Positions 43,823-55,415 of a stretch of DNA of 64,000 nt are shown in pieces. The notes under the pieces are model-generated. The model did not search any database and was not told the DNA's origin. It saw nothing but the letters and a program-made list of their open reading frames with translations. The DNA is from Flavobacterium dauae. GTDB taxonomy: Bacteria > Bacteroidota > Bacteroidia > Flavobacteriales > Flavobacteriaceae. Numbering within the stretch: the stretch's first letter is position 1; each line of letters starts with the position of its first letter. The stretch lies in the NCBI RefSeq assembly GCF_004151275.2, contig NZ_CP130821.1, positions 2,880,829-2,944,828 on the forward strand. Reading direction: 5' to 3'. The position numbers and the translations under genes were made by a program.

Positions 43823-44645
43823 CTATATTTTTTAGGAATTGTCTTGATGGTAAAGATAAGGTAATTTAGACGATAGGGATTATTAACTGCCAGGGATTTT
43901 AGCTGTTTCACACTCTTTCTTTTCCATAAACCGCCTCAAAACAGTTGCCAAGTTCGGTTGCCCTGCTGGTATACCGCAGGAACATTTCTTGGGTGGCGTG
44001 TCCCTGTTGTTTTCATCAACAAAACGGTGGTAAGAGAGTATCAAAATTTAATGTCTAATCAATCTAAAAATGTAGCATAAAGAGTATATGAATTTTGTCT
44101 CAAAAATAGTTGCAAGTTCAATCACATACGTATATCAAAAACAATTCTACTTTTTATGTTTATAAGTTAAAAGGAAATATAAAGTTAATATGCTATACTT
44201 TGTTTAACTTTTATGTAATGTTGGAATATAATGTTGTTAAAAATAAAATTCTTAGTTGCAGTAGTTTTAGAAGTACCTTTGGTAAAGACAGTTTCGTATT
44301 TTGTAATGATTAAACACAGAATTTCCTTTTTTCAATACAAAATGCGTACAATAAGCTTTCATTTTAATTATGGTAATTATATAATACACAAAAAACACCT
44401 ACCAAAAATAAATCGATAGGTGCAAATAAAAATTAACTTCCTTTTTCATAACCAAAACTAAAGGTAATTAAAAAAATTAAAAACACTTCAAAATAATATT
44501 AAAAATGTTCTTTTAAACATAAAAATGAGTAAACAAAACTGAAATTTAATAAAAAAATAAACTAATAACACAAAACCATCCTTTGTTTAGACGGGCTTTA
44601 GATTAAGTTACGTATATTTGGGTTAGCGATCATTGTAAACCAATC
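43823..44645. other. Mostly non-coding stretch before the resistance island
   Basis: About 820 AT-rich bases. On the - strand it contains a recombinase-like scrap (43908-44003). A hairpin CACCTA/TAGGTG lies at about 44396-44420. TATATTTG at 44613-44620 is a possible -7 promoter element and GTTAGCGAT at 44622-44630 a cassette-type core, both just before the AraC remnant. Two short open frames here look like chance. Confidence 0.45.
43908..44003 (-). pseudogene. Tyrosine-recombinase C-terminal scrap (tentative)
   Basis: The - strand reads GHATQEMFLRYTSRATELGN, then CFEAVYGKERV and stop. GHATQEMFLRYT fits the GH....T..Y end of tyrosine recombinases, with Tyr as the nucleophile. The sequence before it is out of frame or stopped. 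Thirty residues are too few for certainty. Confidence 0.35.
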
Positions 44646-45171
44646 GTGCCAAAACAAATGGAGTACAGAAAAACTGAACCTTGCAGAGACTTAAAACCCT
44701 TTATTCATTTCTATTGGGAACTGAAAGGAACCGAACTTGGAAAACGGTGGGAACGTGTTTTCCCAGACGGCTGTGCTGGTGTATTGATAAATTTGGGAGA
44801 TACTTGTTTGATGGATAACGGCTCACTTTCATTAGAGTTTGGAAAAACGTATGTAGTTGGTGCGATGACTTCGTTTAAAGAAAGTTTTATTGATGTACAC
44901 TCATCAAATGGACAGTTGAGTGTTCACGAACTGTCAAAACGGAATTTCACAACGGTAAGACAATTTAGAGCGGAATTTCAAAAAGTTTGTCGGGCTATCC
45001 CCGAAAGAATATTCAAATATCATCCGCTTTCAAAATGCTCTAAACATCATCAAAAATTCAGATAAAAATCGAAATTTTTCAGATATTGCTTTTGAATGCG
45101 GCTATTACGACCATTCACATCTTACCAACGAAATTAAACAAAATACGGGACTTTCGCCATCACAACTTTAA
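44646..45171 (+). pseudogene. AraC-family regulator pseudogene
   Basis: The N-terminus, EYRKTEPCRDLKPFIHFYWE to KTYVVGAMTSFKESFIDVHS, is an AraC ligand-binding domain. It jumps at about 44930 directly into the HTH domain (LSKRNFTTVRQFRAEFQKV), so roughly the second half of the sensor is deleted. An extra T in AAAGTTTGTC near 44989 then shifts the frame. The intact end is found in the next frame: GLSPKEYSNIIRFQNALNII, NFSDIAFECGYYDHSHLTNE, GLSPSQL and a stop at 45171. Two independent lesions show it is dead. Confidence 0.85.
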
Positions 45172-45244
45172 AATTGTCGCATTTTTACAAAGTGCAAACT
45201 TCCGCTTAAAGATAACTTTACAGAAACATTAATATTTATAAAAA

Positions 45245-45778
45245 ATGCGGAAAATATCACTTTTTATTGCAATGAGTTTAGACGGTTACATTGCAAAACC
45301 TAATGACGACCTTACTTTCTTAAAACTCGTTGAAAAAGCAGGGGAAGACTATGGTTATGGAGAATTTACAGACACCATTGACACATTGATTATCGGCAGA
45401 AAAACCTATGATTATGTCCTTAAAAATGTCGGTTCATCTCATTACGACAATGGACAACGAGATGTTTATGTTATCACAAGATCAGAAAAACCGAGTGTAG
45501 GCAGGACGACTTTCTACACAGGAAATTTGACCGAATTAGTTAAACGGCTGAAATGCGAGAACGGAAAAAATATTTATTGTGATGGTGGTGCGGAAGTAAT
45601 AAATGAACTATTGAAGCATAACTTAATAGACAAGTTTATCATTTCGGTTATACCCGTTTTATTAGGCAATGGAACAAGACTTTTTAAAGACGGCAGACCG
45701 GAGCAAACACTTGAACTTGCAACAACAAAAACGTTTGACACAGGATTGGCACAACTGTATTATAAGCGCAAAAAATAA
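45245..45778 (+). CDS. Dihydrofolate reductase-family (RibD C-terminal) protein
   Basis: 177 residues, RibD_C/DHFR-like fold: RKISLFIAMSLDGYIAKPND, TLIIGRKTYDYVL, IYCDGGAEVINELLKHNLID and ISVIPVLLGNGTRLFKDGRP. The family includes the yeast YwjB/YyaP-type proteins of Bacillus and trimethoprim-insensitive reductases, but the true substrate is mostly unknown. It precedes a cassette-type palindrome and is followed by a second reductase of the same fold. Confidence 0.85.
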   Translation: MRKISLFIAMSLDGYIAKPNDDLTFLKLVEKAGEDYGYGEFTDTIDTLIIGRKTYDYVLKNVGSSHYDNGQRDVYVITRSEKPSVGRTTFYTGNLTELVKRLKCENGKNIYCDGGAEVINELLKHNLIDKFIISVIPVLLGNGTRLFKDGRPEQTLELATTKTFDTGLAQLYYKRKK

Positions 45779-45960
45779 ACAACGAACTGCTAGCAAGGTT
45801 TTTGCAAAACGGCGGTTTAAATCTAAATGAAAGTTTGTGCTTCTTAAACCACAAAAACCAATTTTATTGGCTTTTTTTATAATTTAGCAAATAATAAAAA
45901 GCTGTTACTTAGGTTAGTGCAAAATATGAAGTTTTGGCTTTCTAATACGTCGTTATCACA
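45779..45960. repeat. Cassette-type palindrome after the first reductase
   Basis: It starts AACAACGAACTGCTAGCAAG, then TTTTTGCAAAACGGCGGTTT, and has AACCAATTTTATTGGCTTTTT in the middle, the layout of sites 3 and 4. The far end (TAATACGTCGTTATCAC) is degenerate. The opposing core of the unit may be GTTAGCGAT at 44622. Confidence 0.5.
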
Positions 45961-46034
45961 AAGCCCCCGAAACATTGGTATGTACGCCGTACAAACAAGA
46001 AACAAGCGACGGAATAAACTTGACATTAAACAAA

Positions 46035-46604
46035 ATGAGAAAATTAAAATTACAAATGCAGATTTCCCTTGATGGGTTTAATTCAATAGGAACAAACGAT
46101 GAACAGAAATGGGTAACCTGGGCTTGGAATGAAATAAAACAAGACGTTCTTAACTTGGCTAACAGTTGCGACACCGAACTAATTGGCAGAAAGTTAGCTG
46201 TTGATTATATTCCTTTTTGGGCAGACACATTGACACAGCCAGAATCAATAATGTATGAAGCTGCAAAAATTAAAGCAGGGCAAAAGAAAATTGTTTTCAC
46301 AAAAACATTGGACAAATCTATCTGGGAAAATACTGAACTTGCAAAAGGTAACTTAATTGACGAGATAACAAAACTTAAAAATAAAAGTGGGAAAGACATA
46401 ATTGTTTATGGTGGTAGTTCTTTTGTAGCTGACCTTGTGAAAGAGAACTTAATTGATGAGTTCTATCTATTTGTAAATCCTGTAGCGTTAGGACAAGGTA
46501 TTCCAATTTTTGGCAAAATAAAAGAATGGCAACAATTAAAACTGATTAAATCAAAAGCATTTGAGAGTGGAATTATTTTACTTCACTACGAACGAAAAAT
46601 ATAA
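46035..46604 (+). CDS. Second dihydrofolate reductase-family protein
   Basis: 189 residues from ATG 46035 (MRKLKLQMQISLDGFNSIGT). An upstream in-frame ATG at 45975 encodes palindrome-derived sequence. Fold motifs: CDTELIGRKLAVDYIPFWAD, KDIIVYGGSSFVADLVKENL, IDEFYLFVNPVALGQGIPIF and SGIILLHYERK. It is only distantly similar to the first reductase, so not a recent duplicate. Forty bases later the arr gene starts; the two could be co-transcribed. Confidence 0.85.
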   Translation: MRKLKLQMQISLDGFNSIGTNDEQKWVTWAWNEIKQDVLNLANSCDTELIGRKLAVDYIPFWADTLTQPESIMYEAAKIKAGQKKIVFTKTLDKSIWENTELAKGNLIDEITKLKNKSGKDIIVYGGSSFVADLVKENLIDEFYLFVNPVALGQGIPIFGKIKEWQQLKLIKSKAFESGIILLHYERKI

Positions 46605-46645
46605 TAGAACAAAGGACAATCATAAACCGACATAATAAATAGAAT

Positions 46646-47389
46646 ATGGAATTTTCACCATTCAACAACATCGTGAAATTATGCCTTCAGGGTATGACGA
46701 AAGAAGGTCAAGGAAAACCTGAAGAAGCAAACAAACTATTTTTGCAAAGTTGGAACGAAGCAACAAACGACTTTGAAAAATTCCTTTCGGCTCATTATGT
46801 CGCACGACATCAAAAAACGGTTTCCGACAAGTTAAAATGGCTTGAAACTTCTTTACGGTTTGCAACAAAAGTGGATGACAATACCGTTAAGAGTGCCTTA
46901 CCCGCTTTATATTCAAACATTGCAAAATGTTACGAAGACTTAAATGACGATTTAAAAGCGAAAGAATATGCTGACCTATCAAATTCTTATAAACACAACA
47001 CTTCTGACAATGGTCCTTTTTATCACGGAACCAAAGCGGATTTACAAATCGGCGATTTACTGATAGCGGGCGGAAATTCCAACTATCAACCTCAACTTAA
47101 AATGAACCACATTTATTTCACAGCGTTAGTTAACGGTGCAGGACTTGCGGCAGAATTAGCAAAAGGCGAGAATGAATCAAGAGTTTATATAGTTGAACCA
47201 ACCGGTAATTTTGAAAACGACCCAAACGTTACAGACAAGAAATTTCCCGGAAACCCGACACGTTCTTATCGCAGTACAGACCCGTTGAAAGTTATTGGCG
47301 AAGTAACAGACTGGGTTAGACAAACACCCGAAGAAATCCAAAGTTTTCGTGACAAATTAGCGAGCAACAAAGGAGGAATTATTAACTAA
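46646..47389 (+). CDS. arr: Rifampin ADP-ribosyltransferase with helical N-terminal domain
   Basis: 247 residues. The C-terminal about 125 residues are Arr: GPFYHGTKADLQIGDLLIAG, NYQPQLKMNHIYFTALVNGA, ESRVYIVEPTGNFENDPNVT, GNPTRSYRSTDPLKVIGEVT. Arr inactivates rifamycins by ADP-ribosylation with NAD. The N-terminal about 115 residues form tetratricopeptide-like helices (GQGKPEEANKLFLQSWNEAT, ALPALYSNIAKCYEDLNDDL), roughly doubling the size of mycobacterial Arr (about 140 residues). Such two-domain forms occur in Bacteroidota. It is the clearest resistance gene of the island. Confidence 0.9.
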   Translation: MEFSPFNNIVKLCLQGMTKEGQGKPEEANKLFLQSWNEATNDFEKFLSAHYVARHQKTVSDKLKWLETSLRFATKVDDNTVKSALPALYSNIAKCYEDLNDDLKAKEYADLSNSYKHNTSDNGPFYHGTKADLQIGDLLIAGGNSNYQPQLKMNHIYFTALVNGAGLAAELAKGENESRVYIVEPTGNFENDPNVTDKKFPGNPTRSYRSTDPLKVIGEVTDWVRQTPEEIQSFRDKLASNKGGIIN

Positions 47390-47423
47390 TAAACTGTGCT
47401 GAACTAAAACAACGAACCGCCAA

Positions 47424-47975
47424 ATGGTAAAAAAATCCAAAATACCAGACCATTCAATATTAAAAATGGGCAACAAATCGTTTGACTATGTTGATTGTTA
47501 CCAAAGTTCGTTTATGGACGAAGCAAACAAAATTGACATTACTAAAATTGGGAAATTATTTTTTATAAGTGGACCAAAATGGGTGGACGGATTGTTTACA
47601 GTCAGAAACAAAGTTGTTAGGCTATTGGGCTTAAAAACTCCGGGTGACCCAACCGACAGACAAAAACAACTTGACAATTTTAAATGTGATAAAGGCGAAC
47701 AACTTGGACTTTTCAAAGTGTTTGACAAAACTGACAACGAAGTTATTTTAGGTGAAGACGACAAACATTTAGATTTTAGAGTTTCATTATTACTTGACAA
47801 ACTTGCCAGCAAAACTGAACAAAAAAACTTAACAATAACAACAACCGTAAAATTCAACAATTCATTCGGCCGACTTTATTTTTTGCCTGTTCGTGCGTTT
47901 CATAAACTTATCGTTCCTACAATGTTGAAAGGAATTATTAAACAACTTGAAAATGAAACAACAACGAACCGTTAA
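47424..47975 (+). CDS. DUF2867-like protein
   Basis: 183 residues. The body follows the DUF2867 pattern: KLFFISGPKWVDGLFTVRNK, VVRLLGLKTP, then VILGEDDKHLDFRVSLLLD and FNNSFGRLYFLPVRAFHKLI with VPTMLKG near the end. The function is not known; the fold is SRPBCC-like. It is preceded by ACAACGAACCGCC (47411), a degraded cassette core, and its last codons run into the next palindrome at 47950. Confidence 0.78.
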   Translation: MVKKSKIPDHSILKMGNKSFDYVDCYQSSFMDEANKIDITKIGKLFFISGPKWVDGLFTVRNKVVRLLGLKTPGDPTDRQKQLDNFKCDKGEQLGLFKVFDKTDNEVILGEDDKHLDFRVSLLLDKLASKTEQKNLTITTTVKFNNSFGRLYFLPVRAFHKLIVPTMLKGIIKQLENETTTNR

Positions 47976-48110
47976 CAAGAGTTTTGTAAAATGGCGGGTT
48001 AAGTGATTATTGAAAGTTTCTACTTTCTATATCGTAAAAAGCCCGTTATATTGACTTTTCCTTAAATTTATTCAATTAATTAGTTGCTACGTGTTGGCTA
48101 AATTGAAAGC
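47950..48110. repeat. Cassette-type palindrome after the DUF2867 gene
   Basis: It starts ACAACGAACCGTTAACAAG, then TTTTGTAAAATGGCGGGTT, and its centre (TTGACTTTTCCTTAAATTTA, TTCAATTAATTAG) is almost identical to the centre of site 3 at 8855-8890. This is the best proof that the elements of region 1 and of this island belong to one family. Confidence 0.6.
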
Positions 48111-48174
48111 TTCTTCTTTGATTTTACTTCGACAGTTCACCCAAACATTAATGTACAGACAAAAAAACAGTATT

Positions 48175-48345
48175 ATGCTGACAAACATACATCCTAAATT
48201 ACCCATGCGTGACAAAAACGCAACCAAAGACTTTTACTAGAATAAATTAGGGTTTACAGAATTGGATGACTATGGCGATTAACTAATGATAAAAAAAGAC
48301 AGAACTTTCCATGTTTTGAATATCGGAAATCCCGGATGAAGACCG
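48175..48345 (+). pseudogene. VOC-family pseudogene remnant
   Basis: From ATG 48175 it reads LTNIHPKLPMRDKNATKDFY, stop, NKLGFTELDDYGD, stop, MIKKDRTFHVLNIGNPG and stop. This is the start of a bleomycin-resistance-like VOC protein with several nonsense codons. The remaining bases to 48590 hold no recognisable gene. Confidence 0.75.
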
Positions 48346-48593
48346 TGATGATTTCTTAATTTTGATACAGAACCAACTCCATCACAGGTGAGTGTCCTAA
48401 CTGAGACAGATCGGGCAAAACACCTAACCTCAATTTTAATGAGATAATTGCCTTGAGGTTAAAAGCACGATTTCTGAATACCGCAGATTTTATCAAGAAA
48501 ACAGATGAACCACCGGATATTTCATTGTTGTTTAAAATTTATAAAACAATCTTTTAATAGTCTTATAACAAAAGAAAGATTATCGTTACGTAT

Positions 48594-49304
48594 TTAAAAA
48601 TCAATTGTTTGAAATTTCCAGTTCCACGTATCGATCAAAGTCAGCTGGTTTAATCGCATTGGCAAATCTGTAATGATTTTCAAAACTAAATTTGCCATCA
48701 TACTTCCCACAATTCCCGGTAGTACTCCCAAAACTCCCAAGCTGTCGCAATCGGGAAGGTTTTCATCAAAAGGAGGTTCTGGGAAAATATCTCTCAAATT
48801 CTTGCTTTGGTTGTAATTGAAAATCGCAACCTGTCCGGAAAAACCAAGAATGCTTCCGTAAACCAAAGGCTTATTCAGTTTTACACAAACATCGTTCACT
48901 AAATACCTTGTCTCAAAATTATCTGAACCATCCACAACGATATCAAATTGAGAAATTAGTTCTTTAGCATTCGACTCATCGATTTTTTGTTCAATGGAAA
49001 TGAATTGAACCTGATGATTCAGATTTTTCACAAATTCTTCTGCACTTTTTACCTTCGATTTGCCAACAGAATTTTCATTATGGATGATTTGGCGGTTTAA
49101 ATTATGTAATTCAACCTCATCAAAATCTGCTACGCCTAACGTTCCTATTCCAGATGCTGCAAGATACTGTATCACAGGACTTCCCAAACCTCCGGCTCCA
49201 ATTACCAAAACTTTGGCATTCATGATTTTTCGCTGACCTTCCAAACCAATTTCTTCAATGAATATTTGTCGGCTGTAACGCATAAAAATGTCTTCATTCT
49301 TCAT
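48594..49304 (-). CDS. thiF: ThiF-type ThiS adenylyltransferase
   Basis: 236 residues from ATG 49304 (MKNEDIFMRYSRQIFIEEIG), 11 bases after thiH; an ATG at 49343 would overlap thiH. E1-like fold with ATP loop LVIGAGGLGSPVIQYLAASG, then NLNRQI, DGSDNFETRYLVND and FGGQV-like GFSGQVAIFNY. It activates the C-terminal glycine of ThiS as an adenylate so that sulfur can be loaded. No rhodanese domain is fused. It is the last gene of the thiamine operon. Confidence 0.9.
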   Translation of the reverse strand: MKNEDIFMRYSRQIFIEEIGLEGQRKIMNAKVLVIGAGGLGSPVIQYLAASGIGTLGVADFDEVELHNLNRQIIHNENSVGKSKVKSAEEFVKNLNHQVQFISIEQKIDESNAKELISQFDIVVDGSDNFETRYLVNDVCVKLNKPLVYGSILGFSGQVAIFNYNQSKNLRDIFPEPPFDENLPDCDSLGVLGVLPGIVGSMMANLVLKIITDLPMRLNQLTLIDTWNWKFQTIDF

Positions 49305-49315
49305 TATCCTTCTTT

Positions 49316-50434
49316 TTAAATTCCGCTGTAAACAGTATCCCAATCTTTCATGATCGGATCGTATCCCGCTTCTTTAATAATATTTTTAATTGCTTCCATA
49401 CTTCTTTCATCGCTGGTTTCAAATTGCTCTAAAGACTCCTTATCTACCGCATATCCACCAGGATTGGTTTTAGAAGCTGCACTCATTGCCGTTGCACCCA
49501 ATGAAATAATATTGTTTCGGAATTTTTCATTTTCTCTGGTTGAAATAGAAATTTCCAATTCTTCATTCCAGATTCTGTAAGCACAGATTAACTGTAGTAA
49601 ATCCCTATCAGACATGATAAAATTCGGTTCAATAATTCCTTCGGCAGGTCGAAGCCTTGGAAATGAAACCGAATACCTGCTTTTCCAATATTGTTTTTGA
49701 AGGTAATCGATATGAAGAGCGTTGAAAAAACTATCCACTCTCCAGTCTTCCAAGCCTAATAAAACACCTAATCCTATTTTATGAATTCCGGCTTTTCCTA
49801 TTCTGTCGGGAGTTTCTAAACGAAAATTGAAATTTGATTTTTTCCCTTTCGGATGATATTCTTTATATACTTCCTGATGGTAGGTTTCCTGATACACCAA
49901 AACAGCATTTACACCCGCGTTATGCAACTGCTGATATTCTTCTTCTGATAAAGGCTGGACTTCAATTGAGATATTGGCAAAATGAGGTTTTAATAATTTA
50001 ACAGCATTCAAAAAATAATCTGTTCCGACCGTTTTATTTGCTTCACCACTTACCAGCAACACATGATTAACTCCCATTGATTTCAAAACCATGGCTTCAA
50101 TCATCAACTCAGTATCAGTCAGCGTTTTTCTTCTAATGGTATTATCCAAACTAAAACCACAATAGATACAAATATTCTGACATTCATTGCTCAAATACAA
50201 CGGCGCATATAGCTGAATGGTTTTGCCAAAACGTTTTTGAGTAAGCTGTTGAGTCATTTTCGCCATTAATTCAAGCTTTTGAGCGGCAACAGGTGAAAGA
50301 AAATTAAGAAAATCTTCGGTTGTTTTTTTCTTTTTCTGAAGGCTTCTTTCTACATCGGATAACGTCACTTTTTCAAGTTTTGCTTTGATTTCATCCCATT
50401 GATAACGTTCAAAAAAATCTTTAAAACTCTTCAT
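49316..50434 (-). CDS. thiH: 2-iminoacetate synthase
   Basis: 372 residues. Radical-SAM enzyme that cleaves tyrosine to dehydroglycine for the thiazole ring. The cluster motif is CxxxCxxC in NECQNICIYCGFS near 105-115. Other ThiH parts are visible: RKTLTDTELMIEAMVLKSMG, VLLVSGEANKTVG, EVQPLSEEEYQQLHNAGVNA, YSVSFPRLRPAEG. Its presence, rather than ThiO, marks the anaerobic-type route. It follows thiG with an 11-base gap. Confidence 0.95.
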   Translation of the reverse strand: MKSFKDFFERYQWDEIKAKLEKVTLSDVERSLQKKKKTTEDFLNFLSPVAAQKLELMAKMTQQLTQKRFGKTIQLYAPLYLSNECQNICIYCGFSLDNTIRRKTLTDTELMIEAMVLKSMGVNHVLLVSGEANKTVGTDYFLNAVKLLKPHFANISIEVQPLSEEEYQQLHNAGVNAVLVYQETYHQEVYKEYHPKGKKSNFNFRLETPDRIGKAGIHKIGLGVLLGLEDWRVDSFFNALHIDYLQKQYWKSRYSVSFPRLRPAEGIIEPNFIMSDRDLLQLICAYRIWNEELEISISTRENEKFRNNIISLGATAMSAASKTNPGGYAVDKESLEQFETSDERSMEAIKNIIKEAGYDPIMKDWDTVYSGI

Positions 50435-50445
50435 AATATTTAACT

Positions 50446-51222
50446 TTAATCAAACAAAAAAGCAGTCAGCGGACTTGATGCCTCTGCGTGTTGTGCAATT
50501 GCTCCCAAACCTGCTTCAAAAGCTCTTCTGCCGGCAATTATGCCTTCTTTAAAAGCCAATGCCATATTTACAGGATTTCCTGCAACGGCTATCGCTGTAT
50601 TTACCAGTACTGCGTCCGCTCCCATTTCCATTGCTTTTGCCGCATCAGAAGGAGCCCCAATTCCTGCGTCCACAACAACCGGAACGTTACTTTGGCTGAT
50701 GATGATTTCTAAAAAATCTAAGGTTCTCAGCCCTTTATTGGTACCAATTGGTGCTCCCAAAGGCATTACCACAGCTGTTCCCACATCTTCCAAACGTTTA
50801 CACAAAACTGGATCGGCATGAATGTACGGCATCACAACAAATCCCAATTTCGCCAATTCTTCTGTTGCATATAAAGTCTCTATCGGATCGGGCAATAAAT
50901 ATTTAGGATCAGGATGGATTTCCAGTTTCACCCAATTTGTTTCCAAAGCTTCTCTTGCCAACTGTGCCGCCAAAACCGCTTCTTTAGCTGTTCGTGCTCC
51001 TGATGTATTGGGCAGAAGATGAGCTCTTGTCGGTTTCAAAGCATTTAATAAATCATCTTCTGAAGATTGAGAATCGATTCTTTTTAACGCCATCGTCACC
51101 ATCTCACTTCCCGAAGCAATAATAGAATCGGTCATTTCTGAAAGATTTCCGAATTTTCCTGTTCCTAAAAACAATCTTGATTCAAAGGTTTTGTCTGCTA
51201 TAATTAAAGGTTGGTTTTTCAT
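50446..51222 (-). CDS. thiG: Thiazole synthase
   Basis: 258 residues, TIM barrel. It builds the thiazole phosphate from deoxyxylulose phosphate, dehydroglycine and ThiS thiocarboxylate. Visible: [20 protein letters not shown], the Schiff-base lysine region [50 protein letters not shown] and [20 protein letters not shown]. Full length. Lies between thiE and thiH. Confidence 0.95.
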   Translation of the reverse strand: MKNQPLIIADKTFESRLFLGTGKFGNLSEMTDSIIASGSEMVTMALKRIDSQSSEDDLLNALKPTRAHLLPNTSGARTAKEAVLAAQLAREALETNWVKLEIHPDPKYLLPDPIETLYATEELAKLGFVVMPYIHADPVLCKRLEDVGTAVVMPLGAPIGTNKGLRTLDFLEIIISQSNVPVVVDAGIGAPSDAAKAMEMGADAVLVNTAIAVAGNPVNMALAFKEGIIAGRRAFEAGLGAIAQHAEASSPLTAFLFD

Positions 51223-51264
51223 ATGTTAATTTCTATTTTTTTAAGCCATGTGGAATCTCAGATT

Positions 51265-51879
51265 TCATTTCATTGCTTTTTTAAATTCGTTGATTAATGA
51301 AGGCTGATGGGTAATTTGTCCTGAAACGGCTGCTCCGTAAATTCCAATTTGTTGTAATAGTTCGATGTCTTCCAAAACGACTCCGCCAATGGCGAATATT
51401 TTTGGAATTTCTAAAGATCTTTCTTTTAAGTTTTCAATAATCTTCTGATAGCCCTCAAAACCTAAAATCGGACTTAACTGTTCTTTGGTTGAAGTAAACC
51501 GCAAAGGTCCCAAACCTATGTAATCGCAAGGTTCGTTCATTCTTTGAAGAACATCCGAAATGGTGTTTGCCGTTCCTCCAATGATTTTATTTTGACCTAA
51601 AATATTTCGTGCAGTTTCAATAGAAGTATCTTTTAATCCTAAATGAACGCCATCTGCATCGATATCTTTTGCAATCTGAACGTGATCATTAATGATACAA
51701 ACGGTTTGATTATCTGAACACAATTTTTTCGAAATTTCACAAAGCTTAATAAATTCCTGTTTCTGAGCATTCTTCCAGCGAACCTGAATCCATTGAGCCC
51801 CATGATCAAGCGCTTTTCTTATATTCAATTCCTGATCTTCTATGGTGAATCCTTGTGAGATATATTGTAATTTTTCCAT
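51265..51879 (-). CDS. thiE: Thiamine-phosphate synthase
   Basis: 204 residues, TIM barrel. It joins HMP pyrophosphate and thiazole phosphate. Visible family motifs: WIQVRWKNAQKQEFIKLCEI, IINDHVQIAKDIDADGVHLG, IIGGTANTISDVLQRMNEPC, DYIGLGPLRFTSTKEQLSPI and IFAIGGVVLEDIELL. It is the more canonical of the two ThiE-like proteins in this operon and starts 3 bases after thiD ends. Confidence 0.92.
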   Translation of the reverse strand: MEKLQYISQGFTIEDQELNIRKALDHGAQWIQVRWKNAQKQEFIKLCEISKKLCSDNQTVCIINDHVQIAKDIDADGVHLGLKDTSIETARNILGQNKIIGGTANTISDVLQRMNEPCDYIGLGPLRFTSTKEQLSPILGFEGYQKIIENLKERSLEIPKIFAIGGVVLEDIELLQQIGIYGAAVSGQITHQPSLINEFKKAMK

Positions 51880-51882
51880 TTT

Positions 51883-52595
51883 TTAATTTGAATGAAATCC
51901 AAGCAACGTAGGATTGCTTGTTAAAAATTTTTCAGTGTATCGTTTTCCGTTTCGACAGGCTGTTTCTAAATTTTCACCTTTAGCCAGATAACTTGCAATA
52001 GCCGAAGAGAGCACACAACCCGAACCGTGTTTTGGATAATAAACCAAGGTTTTATCGTTGGGCTCAATTGAAATTTCTCTTCCTACATCCACTAAAATAT
52101 CGGTTCCTATTTTATCTTTTCTATGTCCTCCTTTTATTAGTACTGAACATAAATCTTGAAAAAGACCGGTTTTTTGTAAAACCTTATATTCATTATAATT
52201 TGGAGTGATTACGTCGATTTCTTTTAACACTTTTTTCAAATCTGAAATTGTATGTAAATCAAAAAAATAATACTTGGAAGTGCTTTTCAACACAGGATCC
52301 CAAACAATTTTGGCTTCGGCATTATGTAATTTAATCTGTCTAATGATTTCATGTAAAAACTCGGCATCTTTTACCACTCCAATTTTTACTGCTTCAACGA
52401 AATATTTTTTCATTAAAACACCAATCGCAGATAAAACTTTGTCTAATGATTCCCATTGAATATTGAAAAACTCAGATTCTGTTTGCAAAGTCATTGCCGA
52501 ACAAACTCCCAATCCTTGAACTTTTAATTGTTCAAAGGTTTTGATATCTGCCAATAAACCAGCCCCACCACTTGGGTCATAACCCGCAATACTCA

Positions 52596-52620
<25 letters not shown>
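51883..52620 (-). CDS. thiD: Hydroxymethylpyrimidine/phosphomethylpyrimidine kinase
   Basis: 245 residues, ribokinase fold. It phosphorylates HMP and HMP-P. Motifs: SIAGYDPSGGAGLLADIKTF, GVCSAMTLQTES, VWDPVLKSTS, DVITPNYNEYKVL, LIKGGHRKDK and the anion hole/catalytic YPKHGSGCVLSSAIASYLAKG. The start ATG overlaps the preceding TenI/ThiE-like gene by 25 bases, indicating coupled translation. Confidence 0.93.
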
Positions 52621-55215
<2,595 letters not shown>

Positions 55216-55218
<3 letters not shown>

Positions 55219-55249
55219 TCCTAAAATTTTTAAATACACTTTAGGAATG
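55216..55249 (-). promoter_or_regulatory. Start-codon hairpin of thiS (riboswitch expression platform candidate)
   Basis: On the - strand CATTCCTAAA (55249-55240) and TTTAGGAATG (55225-55216) form a perfect 10-base inverted repeat with a 14-base loop. The last three bases of the second arm are the ATG of thiS and AGGA lies in the stem, so folding would hide the ribosome site. This suggests translational control linked to the upstream TPP aptamer. Confidence 0.65.
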
Positions 55250-55257
55250 CCCATCAT

Positions 55258-55275
55258 TGTACAATAAAATGTACA
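55258..55275. other. Perfect small hairpin TGTACA/TGTACA between aptamer and thiS
   Basis: TGTACA, ATAAAA, TGTACA forms a 6-base stem with a 6-base loop just downstream of the aptamer on the - strand. It may be an alternative partner in the expression platform. No T run follows, so it is not a terminator. Confidence 0.4.
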
Positions 55276-55288
55276 GTAAAGTCATTTC

Positions 55289-55375
55289 ACTTTTCCCTAC
55301 GCTAGTATGATCTAGAAATCAGGTTCAAAGGGTAAAATCTCAGCCTGTTTTGTAAACAGACACCCCTAAAGTTCT
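55289..55375 (-). promoter_or_regulatory. TPP riboswitch (thi box)
   Basis: On the - strand the aptamer reads CTTTAGGGGTGTCTG, CAGGCTGAGATTTTACC, CTTTGAACCTGATCTAGATC and ATACTAGCGTAGGGAA. The conserved CTGAGA, ACCTGATC and GCGTAGGGAA blocks of the thi box are all present in order. It lies about 70 bases upstream of thiS and should turn the whole operon down when thiamine diphosphate is plentiful. Confidence 0.95.
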
Positions 55376-55415
55376 ATGCAAATATATTGTTTTTTTATAA
55401 ACCTACCAATTGAGT

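Noticed and set aside
45975..46034. Longer start for the second DHFR-like gene
   Set aside because: The extra 20 residues come from intergenic palindrome-flank DNA, whereas MRKLKLQMQISLDG is the normal start of the family.
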